DNA of 64,000 bases, taken from positions 1 to 64,000 of the forward strand of contig CANPWW010000003.1 of assembly GCA_947585115.1 (NCBI GenBank). The letters are read 5' to 3'. Source of the stretch: an uncultured Monoglobus sp. Its GTDB lineage: Bacteria; Bacillota; Clostridia; Monoglobales; Monoglobaceae. Under the pieces are notes generated by a model. The model saw only the letters and a list, made by a program, of their open reading frames with translations, made no database searches and was not told the DNA's origin. Made by a program: the position numbers and the translations under genes. Below, one piece after another: positions 1 through 9,782 of this stretch (positions within the stretch are counted from its first letter, which is position 1; each line of letters begins with the position of its first letter).

Positions 1-141
1 TACATTCAGGCATAAATTATCATGCACCGAATGAATTTTTCACTATTTTATCTGTCCACTAATCTTGACAAGTTTCGCGATTACGCAGAGATGGTATGAA
101 TGAAATCATTCGCATATCTCCGCGATATATCGTTCCACCCT

Positions 142-165
142 GTAGGGGCGGATATTATCCGCCCG
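142..165 (+). repeat. REP-like element: GTAG + GGGCGGATA-T-TATCCGCCC hairpin
   Basis: gtaggggcggatattatccgcccg; perfect 9-bp stem with 1-nt centre preceded by GTAG. Confidence 0.8.
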
Positions 166-202
166 TCTCAAAACCACTTTTTTTGAAAACTCAAATTACA
201 AA

Positions 203-300
203 ACGAAAGGATGATTATTATGAAAAACAAATTAAAACAAACGATCGCGGCGGCGGCCGCGGCGGCGATGCTGGCGGCGATGCCCGCGGCTTACGCCGAC
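203..300 (+). repeat. direct repeat copy 1: RBS plus signal-peptide coding region
   Basis: about 98 bp nearly identical to 636..733 (about 4 mismatches by eye). Confidence 0.9.
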
Positions 301-636
301 GGCGCCGGAATTTCGGCAAACCGCCTGAGACCCGGCACAAACTGGGCTTATATGACAAACGCGCACCCCGAGGCGCAAACCGCCACATTGACAAACGGCG
401 AGACCTCGCTTGGCAAAACGGCCGATGAAAACGGCAATATTTCGCTGTATTTCACGTCGGATACCTCCGATATGATAAAGATAGAAATATGCCCCGCGTC
501 CACGCGCGAGAATATCGGAACGATATACGCCAAGCCCAGGACGTTCTCCGAATACTCGATCCACGGTCTGACCCCCGGCGAGAGCTATCTGATCACCCTC
601 ACATCGACATCAAACGGCAAAGCGCTTTGTTACTAA
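220..636 (+). CDS. small secreted protein of unknown function (signal peptide MKNKLKQTIAAAAAAAMLAAMPAAYA)
   Basis: ORF 211..636; the second ATG (220) is better placed relative to the AAAGGA Shine-Dalgarno; clear signal peptide; no recognised mature domain. Confidence 0.6.
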   Translation: MKNKLKQTIAAAAAAAMLAAMPAAYADGAGISANRLRPGTNWAYMTNAHPEAQTATLTNGETSLGKTADENGNISLYFTSDTSDMIKIEICPASTRENIGTIYAKPRTFSEYSIHGLTPGESYLITLTSTSNGKALCY

Positions 637-733
637 CGAAAGGATGATTATTATGAAAAACAAATTAAAACAAACGATCGCGGCGATTGCCGCGGCGGCG
701 ATGCTGGCGGCGATGCCTGCGGCTTACGCCGAA
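636..733 (+). repeat. direct repeat copy 2: RBS plus signal-peptide coding region
   Basis: same sequence as 203..300 (acgaaaggatgattattatgaaaaacaaattaaaacaaacgatcgcggcg...). Confidence 0.9.
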
Positions 734-2797
734 AATTCCGCCTTTGACGTATCGGCGCTGCCGAATCTGACCGATGTCGTTCGGCGCGACGATAACACCT
801 ATATCAATTACAAGCCCTATTTGGCGGAGGACGGCAAGTACGGCGTCAAATACGGAACCGATGTCGTGGTCGAGCCGATATGGGACGACGTGAACTTCGG
901 AAGAAACTACTTCGGGGGCCGAAGCGTAAACTCGTTTTCGGCAAGCGAGATCGAACTCACCCGAAAATATAACTCGGTCAGCTTCCGCGAGACCACGTCG
1001 TTTGACAGATTCATGTATATATTAGGCGAGGACGACGCCGAGAATGTCGAAGCCTTTGCGGAAAAGCCGATCGTCGCCGTCAAAAAGGACGGCAAATGGG
1101 GCTGCCTGGATATTTTAACCGGCAGTCTGATCATGCCCTGCGAGTACAAAGAGGTAGTGATCGACTATGACAAGATCCGCTTTATGACAGACGACGACAA
1201 GATAGGATTTACCGACATTTACGGAACCGAGATAGTTAAGCCCGTGTACGACTACGCTCAGAGCTGCACGGCGGGAGATTACATAGTTGTCGGCCGCGAC
1301 TACGGCTACACGTTGATCGACAAAACGGGCCGAGAGATCATGCCCCTCTCGGAGTACGAGCCATCAAGCATTGACGGAAAATACTTTTCCGTGACCCGCG
1401 ATGACGGATATATCGAGATATATTCCGATAGCGGCGAAAAGCTGTTCGAAAAAGAGGCGACCGATATTTCGGACTACGCCGACGGCTTGTTTGTTTTCAG
1501 CAGCGACACCGTCAAAGAAAACGGCGAGATCGAGCAGTCGTTCGAGATCTGCGACGACAGCGGACGCACGATACTGAGCGACGGCGATAAATACATGGAC
1601 CCTATCTTAATGAAGGCCTACGATACGTACTATTTTTACGGTTCGGATCTTCCGATGAGATATTCAAAGGACCTGCCCACGCTTATCCGCGTCATAGATC
1701 GGCAGCGCGATGAAAACGGCATTGCGTCCGCTTACTATTTCGACGCGGACGGAAACCTCGTTTTGAGCGGTTATGACGCGCAGGGCGGTTTCGGTCCCGG
1801 CGACAGCCTGATAAAGATCACCCAAAACGGCAAGATCGGTTTTGCCGACCGTCGAGGAAATATCGTGTATGAGCCTCAGTTTGATTACGCCGAGTACCCG
1901 ATAGGGCAAAAGGACTGCAAGACCTGCTTCCTGTTTGACGACGGATCCGTGAAGGAGATCGGCGGCTTTAAAGGGGATGTTTATCCGAACATTATTAAGG
2001 TCGGAGAAAACCTTTACTACACGGTAGGCGGCGTAAGCTGCAGCGATATGGATTATTGCGTCGGCCTGATGAATGAGAGCGGCGACTGGCTGCTGCCCCC
2101 GATCTTCGACGATATACGGCTTGAGTCCGACGGCGTTCTGAGGCTTATCACGGGCGGAAGCGAACCGCGGTACTATAGCGCGAAGCTCGCTGACGATCCG
2201 CGGCCGATAGATATTTCCCCGTACGTGGGCGAGCCGGAGCTCGATGATTTCGCGCAGTGGTTTGTTGATAATAATTATGTCACGGGCAAAACTCCCGAGG
2301 AACTGAGGACGGGCGAGCCCACCACCCGCGCCGAGTTTTTGGCGCTGCTTTCAAGGATCGACGGCTGGCAGATTGACGACGGCGCTCTCGCTGCCTTCCC
2401 CGATACCGAGGGGCATTGGGCCAACGGCGTCATATACGAGGCGAAAAACCGCGGTCTGATAAGCGGAAACGACAGCGGAAACTTTGATCCCGACGGGGTC
2501 ATAGACTTCACGGAGGAGTACGAGATCCTGCTTAAAGCGATCAATTTCCCCGGAACCGAAGACCGTTACAGATACGGCAACGACGCTTTCGGTGAGTATG
2601 TAAACGAAAGCCGCAGCGCATGCGAGCCGGTCCCGCGCCGCGCGACCTTCGCTGTTCTCAAATGCTACAACGACGAGGGCAGATATTATCAATATGACCC
2701 GGAAGCCTTTGACGACGCCAACGTTATTTCCTTCGGCGACGGCGACGGCGAAACAGTCTCCACCACATTCGCCTCCGAGGCCTACTTCTTCAATTGA
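653..2797 (+). CDS. secreted WG-repeat-like protein with C-terminal S-layer homology (SLH) domain(s)
   Basis: signal peptide; repeated 'DGKYGVKYG', 'KDGKWGCLD', 'NGKIGFADRRGNIVYEPQFDYAE' WG-type repeats; SLH-like 'TRAEFLALLSRI...FPDTEGHWANGVIYEAKNRGLISGNDSGNFDPDG'. Confidence 0.85.
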   Translation: MKNKLKQTIAAIAAAAMLAAMPAAYAENSAFDVSALPNLTDVVRRDDNTYINYKPYLAEDGKYGVKYGTDVVVEPIWDDVNFGRNYFGGRSVNSFSASEIELTRKYNSVSFRETTSFDRFMYILGEDDAENVEAFAEKPIVAVKKDGKWGCLDILTGSLIMPCEYKEVVIDYDKIRFMTDDDKIGFTDIYGTEIVKPVYDYAQSCTAGDYIVVGRDYGYTLIDKTGREIMPLSEYEPSSIDGKYFSVTRDDGYIEIYSDSGEKLFEKEATDISDYADGLFVFSSDTVKENGEIEQSFEICDDSGRTILSDGDKYMDPILMKAYDTYYFYGSDLPMRYSKDLPTLIRVIDRQRDENGIASAYYFDADGNLVLSGYDAQGGFGPGDSLIKITQNGKIGFADRRGNIVYEPQFDYAEYPIGQKDCKTCFLFDDGSVKEIGGFKGDVYPNIIKVGENLYYTVGGVSCSDMDYCVGLMNESGDWLLPPIFDDIRLESDGVLRLITGGSEPRYYSAKLADDPRPIDISPYVGEPELDDFAQWFVDNNYVTGKTPEELRTGEPTTRAEFLALLSRIDGWQIDDGALAAFPDTEGHWANGVIYEAKNRGLISGNDSGNFDPDGVIDFTEEYEILLKAINFPGTEDRYRYGNDAFGEYVNESRSACEPVPRRATFAVLKCYNDEGRYYQYDPEAFDDANVISFGDGDGETVSTTFASEAYFFN

Positions 2798-2814
2798 TGT
2801 TGTGAATATTCAAA

Positions 2815-2848
2815 ACAGGCATACCGCGCGATTGCGGTATGCCTTGTT
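2815..2848. terminator. bidirectional Rho-independent terminator between convergent genes
   Basis: caggcataccgcgcgattgcggtatgccttg stem-loop with flanking A/T runs. Confidence 0.75.
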
Positions 2849-2859
2849 TATTTTCAAAA

Positions 2860-3477
2860 CTATTTGCCGAGAAGTTCGGCTATTTTGAATTTGATTTTTA
2901 TTTCGGGCGTGCTGCCTGTTATCAGTTCATATTCCGAATCGGTCAGGCTTTCGCGCAGCTTTTGGTCGGCCTCGGCGGCGGTCACGCCGTCCACAAAGCA
3001 AAGCGGCGGATACATAACGCACCACCAGTTGGCGCCCGCCGCCTCGCCTATCCCGACGTTTAACGCCGAATACTCGCCCCGGGGCAGCGACACCGCGCCG
3101 AACGTCCGCTCGTAGCGTTTTGTCGGGAACGCGCGCCGCTCAACTCCGCAGCTCACGTCGTAGTCATAGCCCTCGCTCCGAATAACATCACGAGCCACAT
3201 ATTTTATAAAGCCGAGATTGTTGTTTGCCGCGCGTTCCGATTCCTCGAGGGTGCGGCAGTCGCGGAACAAAAATCCGCAGCGCTCGATTATCTCGTCCCT
3301 GACCTTGAGCTTCAGCGCCTGGTCCGCCCCCGAGTCGCTGTTCGCCACGATGTGCAGCCTCAGCACGCTTGATTGTATGTCCTCGGTCTCGCGGCCGACA
3401 AAGCTCAGATAGACCACCGCGGCGAGCGTCGCCGCGAGAATTACTCCTATGAGCCTCATGTAATTGATTTTCGGCAT
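2860..3477 (-). CDS. spoIIR: stage II sporulation protein R
   Basis: N-terminal TM then 'SSVLRLHIVANSDSGADQALKLKVRDEII' and 'GAVSLPRGEYSALNVGIGEAAGANWWCVMYPPLCFV' typical of SpoIIR. Confidence 0.93.
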   Translation of the reverse strand: MPKINYMRLIGVILAATLAAVVYLSFVGRETEDIQSSVLRLHIVANSDSGADQALKLKVRDEIIERCGFLFRDCRTLEESERAANNNLGFIKYVARDVIRSEGYDYDVSCGVERRAFPTKRYERTFGAVSLPRGEYSALNVGIGEAAGANWWCVMYPPLCFVDGVTAAEADQKLRESLTDSEYELITGSTPEIKIKFKIAELLGK

Positions 3478-3556
3478 ATTTTACCTCCGGAATATAAGTT
3501 TATAAGAAGTATTGACCGAAAATCCGAATTTATACACGCGAGGAAATGAGAGGGTT

Positions 3557-4318
3557 TTACTCGATAACAAGCTCCACCGGGCAGTGGTCGGAGCCGAATA
3601 TTTCCTGATGAATGGCGGCTGATCTCAGGCGGTCCCTCAATTTATCCGACGCGATAAAATAGTCGATGCGCCATCCGGCGTTCTTTTCTCTGGCGCGGAA
3701 GCGATACGACCACCAGGAATACTCGCCCGCGGCGTCGGGATAAAAGTGTCTGTAGGTGTCGATGTAGCCCATGCCGAGAAGCTTAGTCATCTCGGCGCGC
3801 TCTTCGTCGGTAAAGCCCGCGTTTCTGCGGTTGGTTTTCGGGTTTTTGAGGTCAATCTCATTATGCGCCACATTGAGGTCGCCGCAGATCATGACGGGCT
3901 TTTTCTGCTCAAGACCCGCGATGTATCCGCGGAGCGCCTTTTCCCACTCGATCCGATAGTCCAGCCGTCTGAGCTCGTTTTGCGAGTTGGGCGTGTAGCA
4001 GGTGATAAGGTAATAGTCCTCAAACTCGGCGGTGATCAGCCTACCCTCGGTGTCGTGCTCGGGGATGCCCATGCCGTACGTCACCGATATCGGCTCGTCT
4101 TTGGTGAACATGGCGACGCCCGAATATCCTTTTTTCTCGGCGCAGTTCCAAAAGTCATGATATCCGTCGAGCATTTCCGAAAGGTCGATCTGACCTTTTT
4201 GCAGCTTGGTTTCCTGGATGCAGAAAACGTCAGCATCGGCCTCTTTGAAATATTCGCAGAATCCTTTTTGAACGCAGGCGCGCAGGCCGTTCACGTTCCA
4301 TGATATAAATTTTTTCAT
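3557..4318 (-). CDS. xth: exodeoxyribonuclease III (AP endonuclease)
   Basis: MKKFISWNVNGLRACVQKGF...CIQETKLQ...GDLNVAHNEIDLKNPKTNRRNAGFTDEER...GSDHCPVELVI. Confidence 0.95.
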   Translation of the reverse strand: MKKFISWNVNGLRACVQKGFCEYFKEADADVFCIQETKLQKGQIDLSEMLDGYHDFWNCAEKKGYSGVAMFTKDEPISVTYGMGIPEHDTEGRLITAEFEDYYLITCYTPNSQNELRRLDYRIEWEKALRGYIAGLEQKKPVMICGDLNVAHNEIDLKNPKTNRRNAGFTDEERAEMTKLLGMGYIDTYRHFYPDAAGEYSWWSYRFRAREKNAGWRIDYFIASDKLRDRLRSAAIHQEIFGSDHCPVELVIE

Positions 4319-4334
4319 AATATTTTTTCCTTTC

Positions 4335-4376
4335 AACGTAGTGATTAGCGATTAGTGAATAGCGAATAGTGATTAG
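4335..4376 (+). repeat. dispersed repeat 'aacgtagtgattagcgattagtgaatagcgaatagtgattag', copy A
   Basis: similar to 4513..4550 and to the reverse complement of 35692..35726. Confidence 0.7.
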
Positions 4377-4394
4377 ATATCCTATTGCTCGGGC

Positions 4395-4417
4395 GGGCGG
4401 ATAATATCCGCCCCTAC
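4395..4417 (-). repeat. REP-like GTAG-hairpin element (reverse orientation)
   Basis: gggcggataatatccgcccctac = reverse complement of gtaggggcggatattatccgccc. Confidence 0.85.
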
Positions 4418-4432
4418 AATGTAACGAAACCT

Positions 4433-4456
4433 GTAGGGGCGGCAATCTGCCGCCCG
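4433..4456 (+). repeat. REP-like GTAG-hairpin element (variant stem GGGCGGCA/TGCCGCCC)
   Basis: gtaggggcggcaatctgccgcccg; 8-bp stem, 3-nt loop, 5' GTAG. Confidence 0.85.
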
Positions 4457-4460
4457 TTTG

Positions 4461-4500
4461 CCTCCTCCCGGGAGGAGGTGGATTTTCGCCTTGGCGAAAA
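4461..4500. repeat. two adjacent perfect palindromes (cctcctcccgggaggagg; ttttcgcc-tt-ggcgaaaa)
   Basis: read directly; 4461-4478 and 4483-4500. Confidence 0.8.
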
Positions 4501-4604
4501 GACGGAGGTGGGAACGTAGTAAATAGTTATTAGCGAATAGCGAATACGCGAAAATAATTCGGTGTAAAATTTTCACATATCTCTGCGAGATATCGTTCCA
4601 CCCT

Positions 4605-4628
4605 GTAGGGGCGGATATTATCCGCCCG
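4605..4628 (+). repeat. REP-like GTAG-hairpin element
   Basis: gtaggggcggatattatccgcccg, same as 142..165, with a shared ~30-bp upstream extension ending in atatcgttccaccct. Confidence 0.85.
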
Positions 4629-4704
4629 TCTGCCTCCCCTGCGATAGTGGGGGGAGGGGGACCGCGATAGCGGTGGAAGGGGCGTCCCGTAAATGCAATA
4701 AAGG

Positions 4705-5475
4705 CTAATCTATATTAAAAAATCTCATCGCGTTTTCGTAGGTTATATCGCAGAGCCTTTCAAAGCTCACGCCTTTGATCTCGGCCATTTTTTCGGCGAC
4801 GTGCCGCACATAAGAGCTGTCGTTTCGCCTGCCCCGGTGGGGCTCGGGAGCCATGTAGGGGCTGTCGGTCTCGATCATTAAGCGCTCAAGCGGTATCATC
4901 TTCAGAGCCTCAACGGCCTTTCTGGCGTTTTTAAACGTGATGACCCCGGTGAACGAGATCATCAGTCCCATTTTTACCAGCACCTTGGCGGTCTCGGCGC
5001 TGCCCGAAAAGCAGTGCATGACCGCGTTTGACACATTTTTTTCTTTTAATATTTTCAGCACGTCGCCCTTGGATTCCCTGTCGTGTATGATAGCGGGCAG
5101 ACCAAGCTCCGCCGCCAAGTCCAGCTGCCTTTCAAAGCAGGCGGTCTGCTTTTCCCTCGGCGCGCAGTCGTCATAGTGGTAGTCGATGCCGATCTCGCCT
5201 ATTGCCTTGACTTTGGGATTTTCGATAGCCAGCTCTTTTATTCTTTTAAAGTCCGCGTCCGAAACGTCGTCCGCCGCCTCGGGGTGTATGCCCGCGGCGC
5301 AGTATATAAAGTCATGGCCGTTCGCGATCCTGACCGCTGTCTCGGAGCTTTTCACGTCCGAGCCGACCTCGATCACGCGGGCCACGCCGCTGTTTTTGAT
5401 TTTTTCGATGACTGCCTCACGGTCGGCGTCGAACTGCCTGTCATCAAGATGAGCGTGAGTGTCAAACAGTTTCAT
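4705..5475 (-). CDS. tatD: TatD family deoxyribonuclease
   Basis: MKLFDTHAHLDDRQFD...GIHPEAADDV...IGEIGIDYHYD...IIHDRES...HCFSGS...IETDSPYMAPEPHRGRRN. Confidence 0.95.
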   Translation of the reverse strand: MKLFDTHAHLDDRQFDADREAVIEKIKNSGVARVIEVGSDVKSSETAVRIANGHDFIYCAAGIHPEAADDVSDADFKRIKELAIENPKVKAIGEIGIDYHYDDCAPREKQTACFERQLDLAAELGLPAIIHDRESKGDVLKILKEKNVSNAVMHCFSGSAETAKVLVKMGLMISFTGVITFKNARKAVEALKMIPLERLMIETDSPYMAPEPHRGRRNDSSYVRHVAEKMAEIKGVSFERLCDITYENAMRFFNID

Positions 5476-5593
5476 GGTATTTTCCTCGCTTTCGCCTTGA
5501 GTAATTGTTGATTACCGTAAATTTTTCTTGATTATACCATAAAACTGTGATATAATCAATAAGATATGAAAAAATTTGTATGAGGTGAGGATC

Positions 5594-6838
5594 ATGCGCG
5601 AATTAAACGAAAAAGGAAAGCTGGCAAAGGCCGCGGCGCGGAAGCTGGCCGTGCTTTCGACTTCCGTCAAGGACAAGGCGCTGCTCGGTATGGCGGACGC
5701 TCTTGAAAATTCGGCGGAATATATCATAGGCGAAAACAAAAAGGACATAGAGGCGGGACGCAGGAGCGGTCTCAGAGAAGGCCTTATAGACAGGCTTATG
5801 CTGAACACCGAACGGATATCCGGGATCGCCGAGGGGCTGCGCCAGATAGCCGCGCTGCCCGACCCTATAGGCGAGGCGGTCTCCCGCGTGAAGCGGCCCA
5901 ACGGCCTCAAAATAACCAAAGTGCGCGTGCCGCTGGGCGTTATCGGAATAATATACGAGGCGCGTCCCAATGTGACGGCAGACGCGGCGGGCCTGTGCGT
6001 AAAATCGGGCAATGCGGTTATACTCCGCGGCAGCAAGGAGGCCTTCAACTCCAACATGGCGATAGTCAAGGTTATGCAGGAGGCCGGATACGCGGCGGGT
6101 CTGCCCGAGGGCTCGATAAATCTGGTGGAGAACACGACCCGCGAAAGCTCGACCGCGCTGATGCGGCTCAACGAGTATCTGGACGTGATCATACCCAGAG
6201 GCGGAGCGGGACTTATAAAGGCGGTCGTGGAAAACGCCACGGTGCCCGCGATCGAGACCGGAACCGGAAACTGCCATGTGTACGTCGACGAGAGCGCCGA
6301 CCTTGACATGGCGAAAAATATAGTTATAAACGCCAAGACCCAGCGCCCGTCGGTATGCAACGCCGAGGAAAAGCTGCTGGTCCACGAGAAGATAGCGGCG
6401 GAGTTCCTGCCGAATATGCTTAAAGAGCTTTCCGACCGCGGCGTTGAGATAGTCGGCGACGAGCGGTGCCGCGCCCTTTGGCCCGAGACCGAGGCGGCGG
6501 CCGAGGAAGATTGGTACACCGAGTACCTCGAACTTAAGATCGGAGTAAAGGTTGTCGGAGGTGTAGACGAGGCGATAGCCCATATCAACAAGTACAACAG
6601 CGGCCATTCCGAGGCGATCGTCACAAGCAGCTACCAAAACGCGCAGAAGTTTCTCGACGAGGTCGACGCGGCGGCGGTCTATGTCAACGCCTCGACCAGA
6701 TTCACCGACGGATTTGAGTTCGGGTTCGGAGCCGAGATCGGAATCAGCACCCAAAAGACCCATGCCCGCGGCCCCATGGGGCTCAGGGAGCTCACCTCGA
6801 CCAAGTATATTATCGAGGGCAGCGGACAAATAAGATAA
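5594..6838 (+). CDS. proA: glutamate-5-semialdehyde dehydrogenase
   Basis: '[40 protein letters not shown]', '[24 protein letters not shown]'; GAGGTGAGG RBS before ATG 5594. Confidence 0.95.
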   Translation: MRELNEKGKLAKAAARKLAVLSTSVKDKALLGMADALENSAEYIIGENKKDIEAGRRSGLREGLIDRLMLNTERISGIAEGLRQIAALPDPIGEAVSRVKRPNGLKITKVRVPLGVIGIIYEARPNVTADAAGLCVKSGNAVILRGSKEAFNSNMAIVKVMQEAGYAAGLPEGSINLVENTTRESSTALMRLNEYLDVIIPRGGAGLIKAVVENATVPAIETGTGNCHVYVDESADLDMAKNIVINAKTQRPSVCNAEEKLLVHEKIAAEFLPNMLKELSDRGVEIVGDERCRALWPETEAAAEEDWYTEYLELKIGVKVVGGVDEAIAHINKYNSGHSEAIVTSSYQNAQKFLDEVDAAAVYVNASTRFTDGFEFGFGAEIGISTQKTHARGPMGLRELTSTKYIIEGSGQIR

Positions 6839-6867
6839 AAATTAATTTATATAATAGGAGAATTGTT

Positions 6868-8145
6868 ATGAGAATAGACACAAAATGCATCCAGTCGGGC
6901 TATACGCCCAAAAACGGCGAGGCGAGGATCCTGCCGATCTATCAAAGCACCACGTTCAAGTATGATTCGACCGAGCATATGGGACGCCTGTTCGACCTTG
7001 AGGAGGACGGATATTTCTACACGCGTCTCGCCAATCCCACCAATGACGCGGTGGCGGCCAAGATTGCCGATCTTGAGGGCGGCGTCGCCGGAATGCTCAC
7101 ATCATCGGGACAGTCGGCCTGCTTTTACTCGATATTCAATATATGCGAGGCGGGGGATCACTTCGTGTGCTCCACCAGCATATACGGCGGGACCTACAAT
7201 TTGTTTTCGGTCACGATGAAAAAGCTGGGTATCGATGTCACCTTCGTTGACCCCGACGCTTCCGCCGAGGAGATAGCCGCGGCATTCAGACCAAACACAA
7301 AGGCGCTGTTCGGCGAGACGATCGCGAATCCGGCGCTGGTTGTGCTCGATATAGAAAAATTCGCGAAGGTCGCCCACGACCACGGCGTACCGCTGATCGT
7401 TGACAACACCTTCGCCACGCCGATAAACTGCCGCCCGATAGAGTGGGGAGCCGATATAGTTGTCCATTCCACAACCAAGTATATGGACGGCCATGCCACT
7501 TCGGTAGGCGGCGCCATAGTTGACAGCGGAAACTTCGACTGGGAAGCACACAGCGACAAGTTCCCCGGTCTCACCACTCCCGATGAGTCGTATCACGGGG
7601 TAGTGTACACCGAGAGATTCGGCAAGGCGGCTTATATAACAAAGGCCACCGCCACGCTCATGCGCGACCTGGGCTCGATACCATCGCCCCACAACTCGTT
7701 CCTGCTCAATCTCGGTCTTGAGACGCTGGCGCTGCGCATGCACAAGCATTGCGAGAACGCGCAAAAGATCGCCGAGTATCTGAGCAAAAACGACAAGGTT
7801 TCGTGGGTGAGCTTTTCGGGCCTTGAGGCTGACAAGTATCACGAATTGGCGCAAAAATATATGCCGAACGGCTCATGCGGAGTTATCTCGTTCGGCGTCA
7901 AGGGCGGCAGAGAGAACGCCGTTAAGTTTATGGACAGCCTCAGACTGGCGGCTATAGTTACCCATGTGGCGGACGCGCGCACCTCGGTGCTACACCCTGC
8001 CAGCCATACCCACCGCCAGATGAACGACGAGGAGCTTAAAGCCGCGGGCGTTACGCCCGATCTGATCCGCTTCTCGGTAGGCATAGAGGACGCGGACGAC
8101 ATTATCGAGGATATCGAAAACGCGCTTAACGCGGCCGTAAAATAA
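6868..8145 (+). CDS. metY: O-acetylhomoserine aminocarboxypropyltransferase / cysteine synthase family PLP enzyme
   Basis: Cys/Met-metabolism PLP enzyme motifs 'DNTFATPINCRPIEWGADIVVHSTTKYMDGHATSVGG', 'HPASHTHRQMNDEELKAAGVTPDLIRFSVGIED'. Confidence 0.9.
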   Translation: MRIDTKCIQSGYTPKNGEARILPIYQSTTFKYDSTEHMGRLFDLEEDGYFYTRLANPTNDAVAAKIADLEGGVAGMLTSSGQSACFYSIFNICEAGDHFVCSTSIYGGTYNLFSVTMKKLGIDVTFVDPDASAEEIAAAFRPNTKALFGETIANPALVVLDIEKFAKVAHDHGVPLIVDNTFATPINCRPIEWGADIVVHSTTKYMDGHATSVGGAIVDSGNFDWEAHSDKFPGLTTPDESYHGVVYTERFGKAAYITKATATLMRDLGSIPSPHNSFLLNLGLETLALRMHKHCENAQKIAEYLSKNDKVSWVSFSGLEADKYHELAQKYMPNGSCGVISFGVKGGRENAVKFMDSLRLAAIVTHVADARTSVLHPASHTHRQMNDEELKAAGVTPDLIRFSVGIEDADDIIEDIENALNAAVK

Positions 8146-8169
8146 CAAATTCAAAAGGGAGTGAGAATA

Positions 8170-8649
8170 TTGGCGGAAAAATCCAGACCGGTGTCCCATT
8201 CGTACACCGAGCAGGTGCAGATGATAACGTCGCAGGACTTAAACGGCTACGGCAGACTGTTCGGCGGCCGTTTGATGGAGTGGATCGACGTTGTCGCGGG
8301 TATAGTGGCGCGCCGCCACAGCGGACACAACGTGACCACGGCGATGGTCGACACGCTCTGCTTCCGCGCGCCCGCCTATCCCAACGACACGCTTGTCCTC
8401 GCGGGACAGGTGACATGGGTGGGCAACACCTCGATGGAGGTTTGCGTGCGCACTATGGTCGAGGACTACGAGGGCGAGAAACGCACGATCAACAAGGCGT
8501 ATCTGGTACTTGTGGCGCTTGACGAAAACGAGAAGCCCGTGAGGGTCCCCAGACTTATCCTTGAGGACGAGGAACAGCGCATGGAATGGGAGCTGGGCGA
8601 GAGGCGCCAGCAGCTCAGAAACGAGAGGCGCAGGATCAACGCCGGATAA
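8170..8649 (+). CDS. acyl-CoA thioesterase (hotdog fold)
   Basis: 'NGYGRLFGGRLMEWIDVVAGIVARRHSGHNVTTAMVDTLCFRAPAYPNDTLVLAGQVTWVGNTSMEV'; start could also be GTG 8161. Confidence 0.85.
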   Translation: MAEKSRPVSHSYTEQVQMITSQDLNGYGRLFGGRLMEWIDVVAGIVARRHSGHNVTTAMVDTLCFRAPAYPNDTLVLAGQVTWVGNTSMEVCVRTMVEDYEGEKRTINKAYLVLVALDENEKPVRVPRLILEDEEQRMEWELGERRQQLRNERRRINAG

Positions 8650-8672
8650 ATAAACTTGTGGGATGAGATTAA

Positions 8673-9782
8673 ATGATAGCCAAACGAACGCCGAAAATTG
8701 AATTGTCATACATGAATATAATCTGCGCCCTGCTGGTTATATTTATTCATTGCGCTTCGGTGCTCATCGGCGGAACCACAAAAGCCGACGCGGCGTTTAA
8801 CATTGTGTTTGTGCCGTGGCGGTTCAGCACATTCGTGGTGCCCGCGTTCATATTCATGAGCGGCGTCAAGTTCTTTTTGACCGACAGGCGGATGAACTAT
8901 TTTAAGTTCTACAAGGGCCGCGTTATCCGCGTGGTCCTGCCGTACATGCTGTGGGTCGTTATATATATGATGTTCTTTGTGAACCATCACTATTTCGACT
9001 TTTCATGGGACAAGCTGATCCGCTATTGGATACACGGCGATTTGGTAGGGCATTTTTATTTCGTGATAATCATAGTGCAGTTCTACCTGCTGATGCCGAT
9101 CTGGATGTATGTGCTGCGCCGAACCGATACAGCCGCGGGCATTATTTGCTCGATACTTATTTCGGTCGTGTTCGGCTTTAATCTGAGCAACATGCTGGGC
9201 GCGGTTTTTCCGAACTATGTGTTCGAGTGGGACGATGTGATCTTCACAAAATATCTGTTCTACTGGGTCCTGGGCTGCTATGTCGGTATGAATTACGCCG
9301 CCTTCAAAAAGGCGGTCATGAGCAAAAAGCTGCTGATAACGATTTTGTTTTTGCTGTCGGCGGCTCTGGATATTTTTCTGGCGTATAAGACCTATAACGT
9401 CGTGGCCCCGTGGATGGAGGAAATACATATCGTGTACTGCACGGCGGCGATATTGTTCTTCTTTATGCTGACATCGCTGCTGGCGGGGAACCGCAAAAGG
9501 GTAACATGGCTCACGCGCGCCCTTGACGAGCAGTGCTACAACATATATCTGTCGCACTGTCTGGTCGTGCTGTGGCTCAATGATTATCTGATCACCGAGA
9601 TGGGCGTAACAAACGTCACGGAGCGTTTCGGCAAAATAACCGCCGCGGCGTATCTGGTCCCGATAATATTCTGGCTGCTTTGGCACCTGATAAAACTGCT
9701 GATAAAACAAATAATAAAACTAATCAAAAAATTATACGCTCGAATCAAAAACAAGAAAGGTTCTGATAACTATGAAATTTAA
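8673..9782 (+). CDS. acyltransferase 3 family membrane protein
   Basis: 'IELSYMNIICALLVIFIHCASVL' start and multiple TM segments; 'YNIYLSHCLVVLWLNDYL'. Confidence 0.8.
   Translation: MIAKRTPKIELSYMNIICALLVIFIHCASVLIGGTTKADAAFNIVFVPWRFSTFVVPAFIFMSGVKFFLTDRRMNYFKFYKGRVIRVVLPYMLWVVIYMMFFVNHHYFDFSWDKLIRYWIHGDLVGHFYFVIIIVQFYLLMPIWMYVLRRTDTAAGIICSILISVVFGFNLSNMLGAVFPNYVFEWDDVIFTKYLFYWVLGCYVGMNYAAFKKAVMSKKLLITILFLLSAALDIFLAYKTYNVVAPWMEEIHIVYCTAAILFFFMLTSLLAGNRKRVTWLTRALDEQCYNIYLSHCLVVLWLNDYLITEMGVTNVTERFGKITAAAYLVPIIFWLLWHLIKLLIKQIIKLIKKLYARIKNKKGSDNYEI

Noticed and set aside
96-428. 110-aa ORF overlapping the first secreted ORF
   Set aside because: Out-of-frame Arg/Gly-rich translation running through the REP-like element; the signal-peptide frame is far better.
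4380-4690. CRISPR-like array
   Set aside because: Repeats are palindromic, differently oriented and irregularly spaced with no uniform spacers; better explained as REP-like elements.
4843-4858. Additional 'gtagggg' inside tatD
   Set aside because: Lies in conserved coding sequence (SPYMAPEPH) and is not followed by a hairpin, so not a REP-like element.
5512-6829. Long antisense ORFs (370 and 408 aa) opposite proA
   Set aside because: proA is unambiguous on the + strand; GC-rich codon usage suppresses stops on the opposite strand and the antisense translations show no domain-like pattern.
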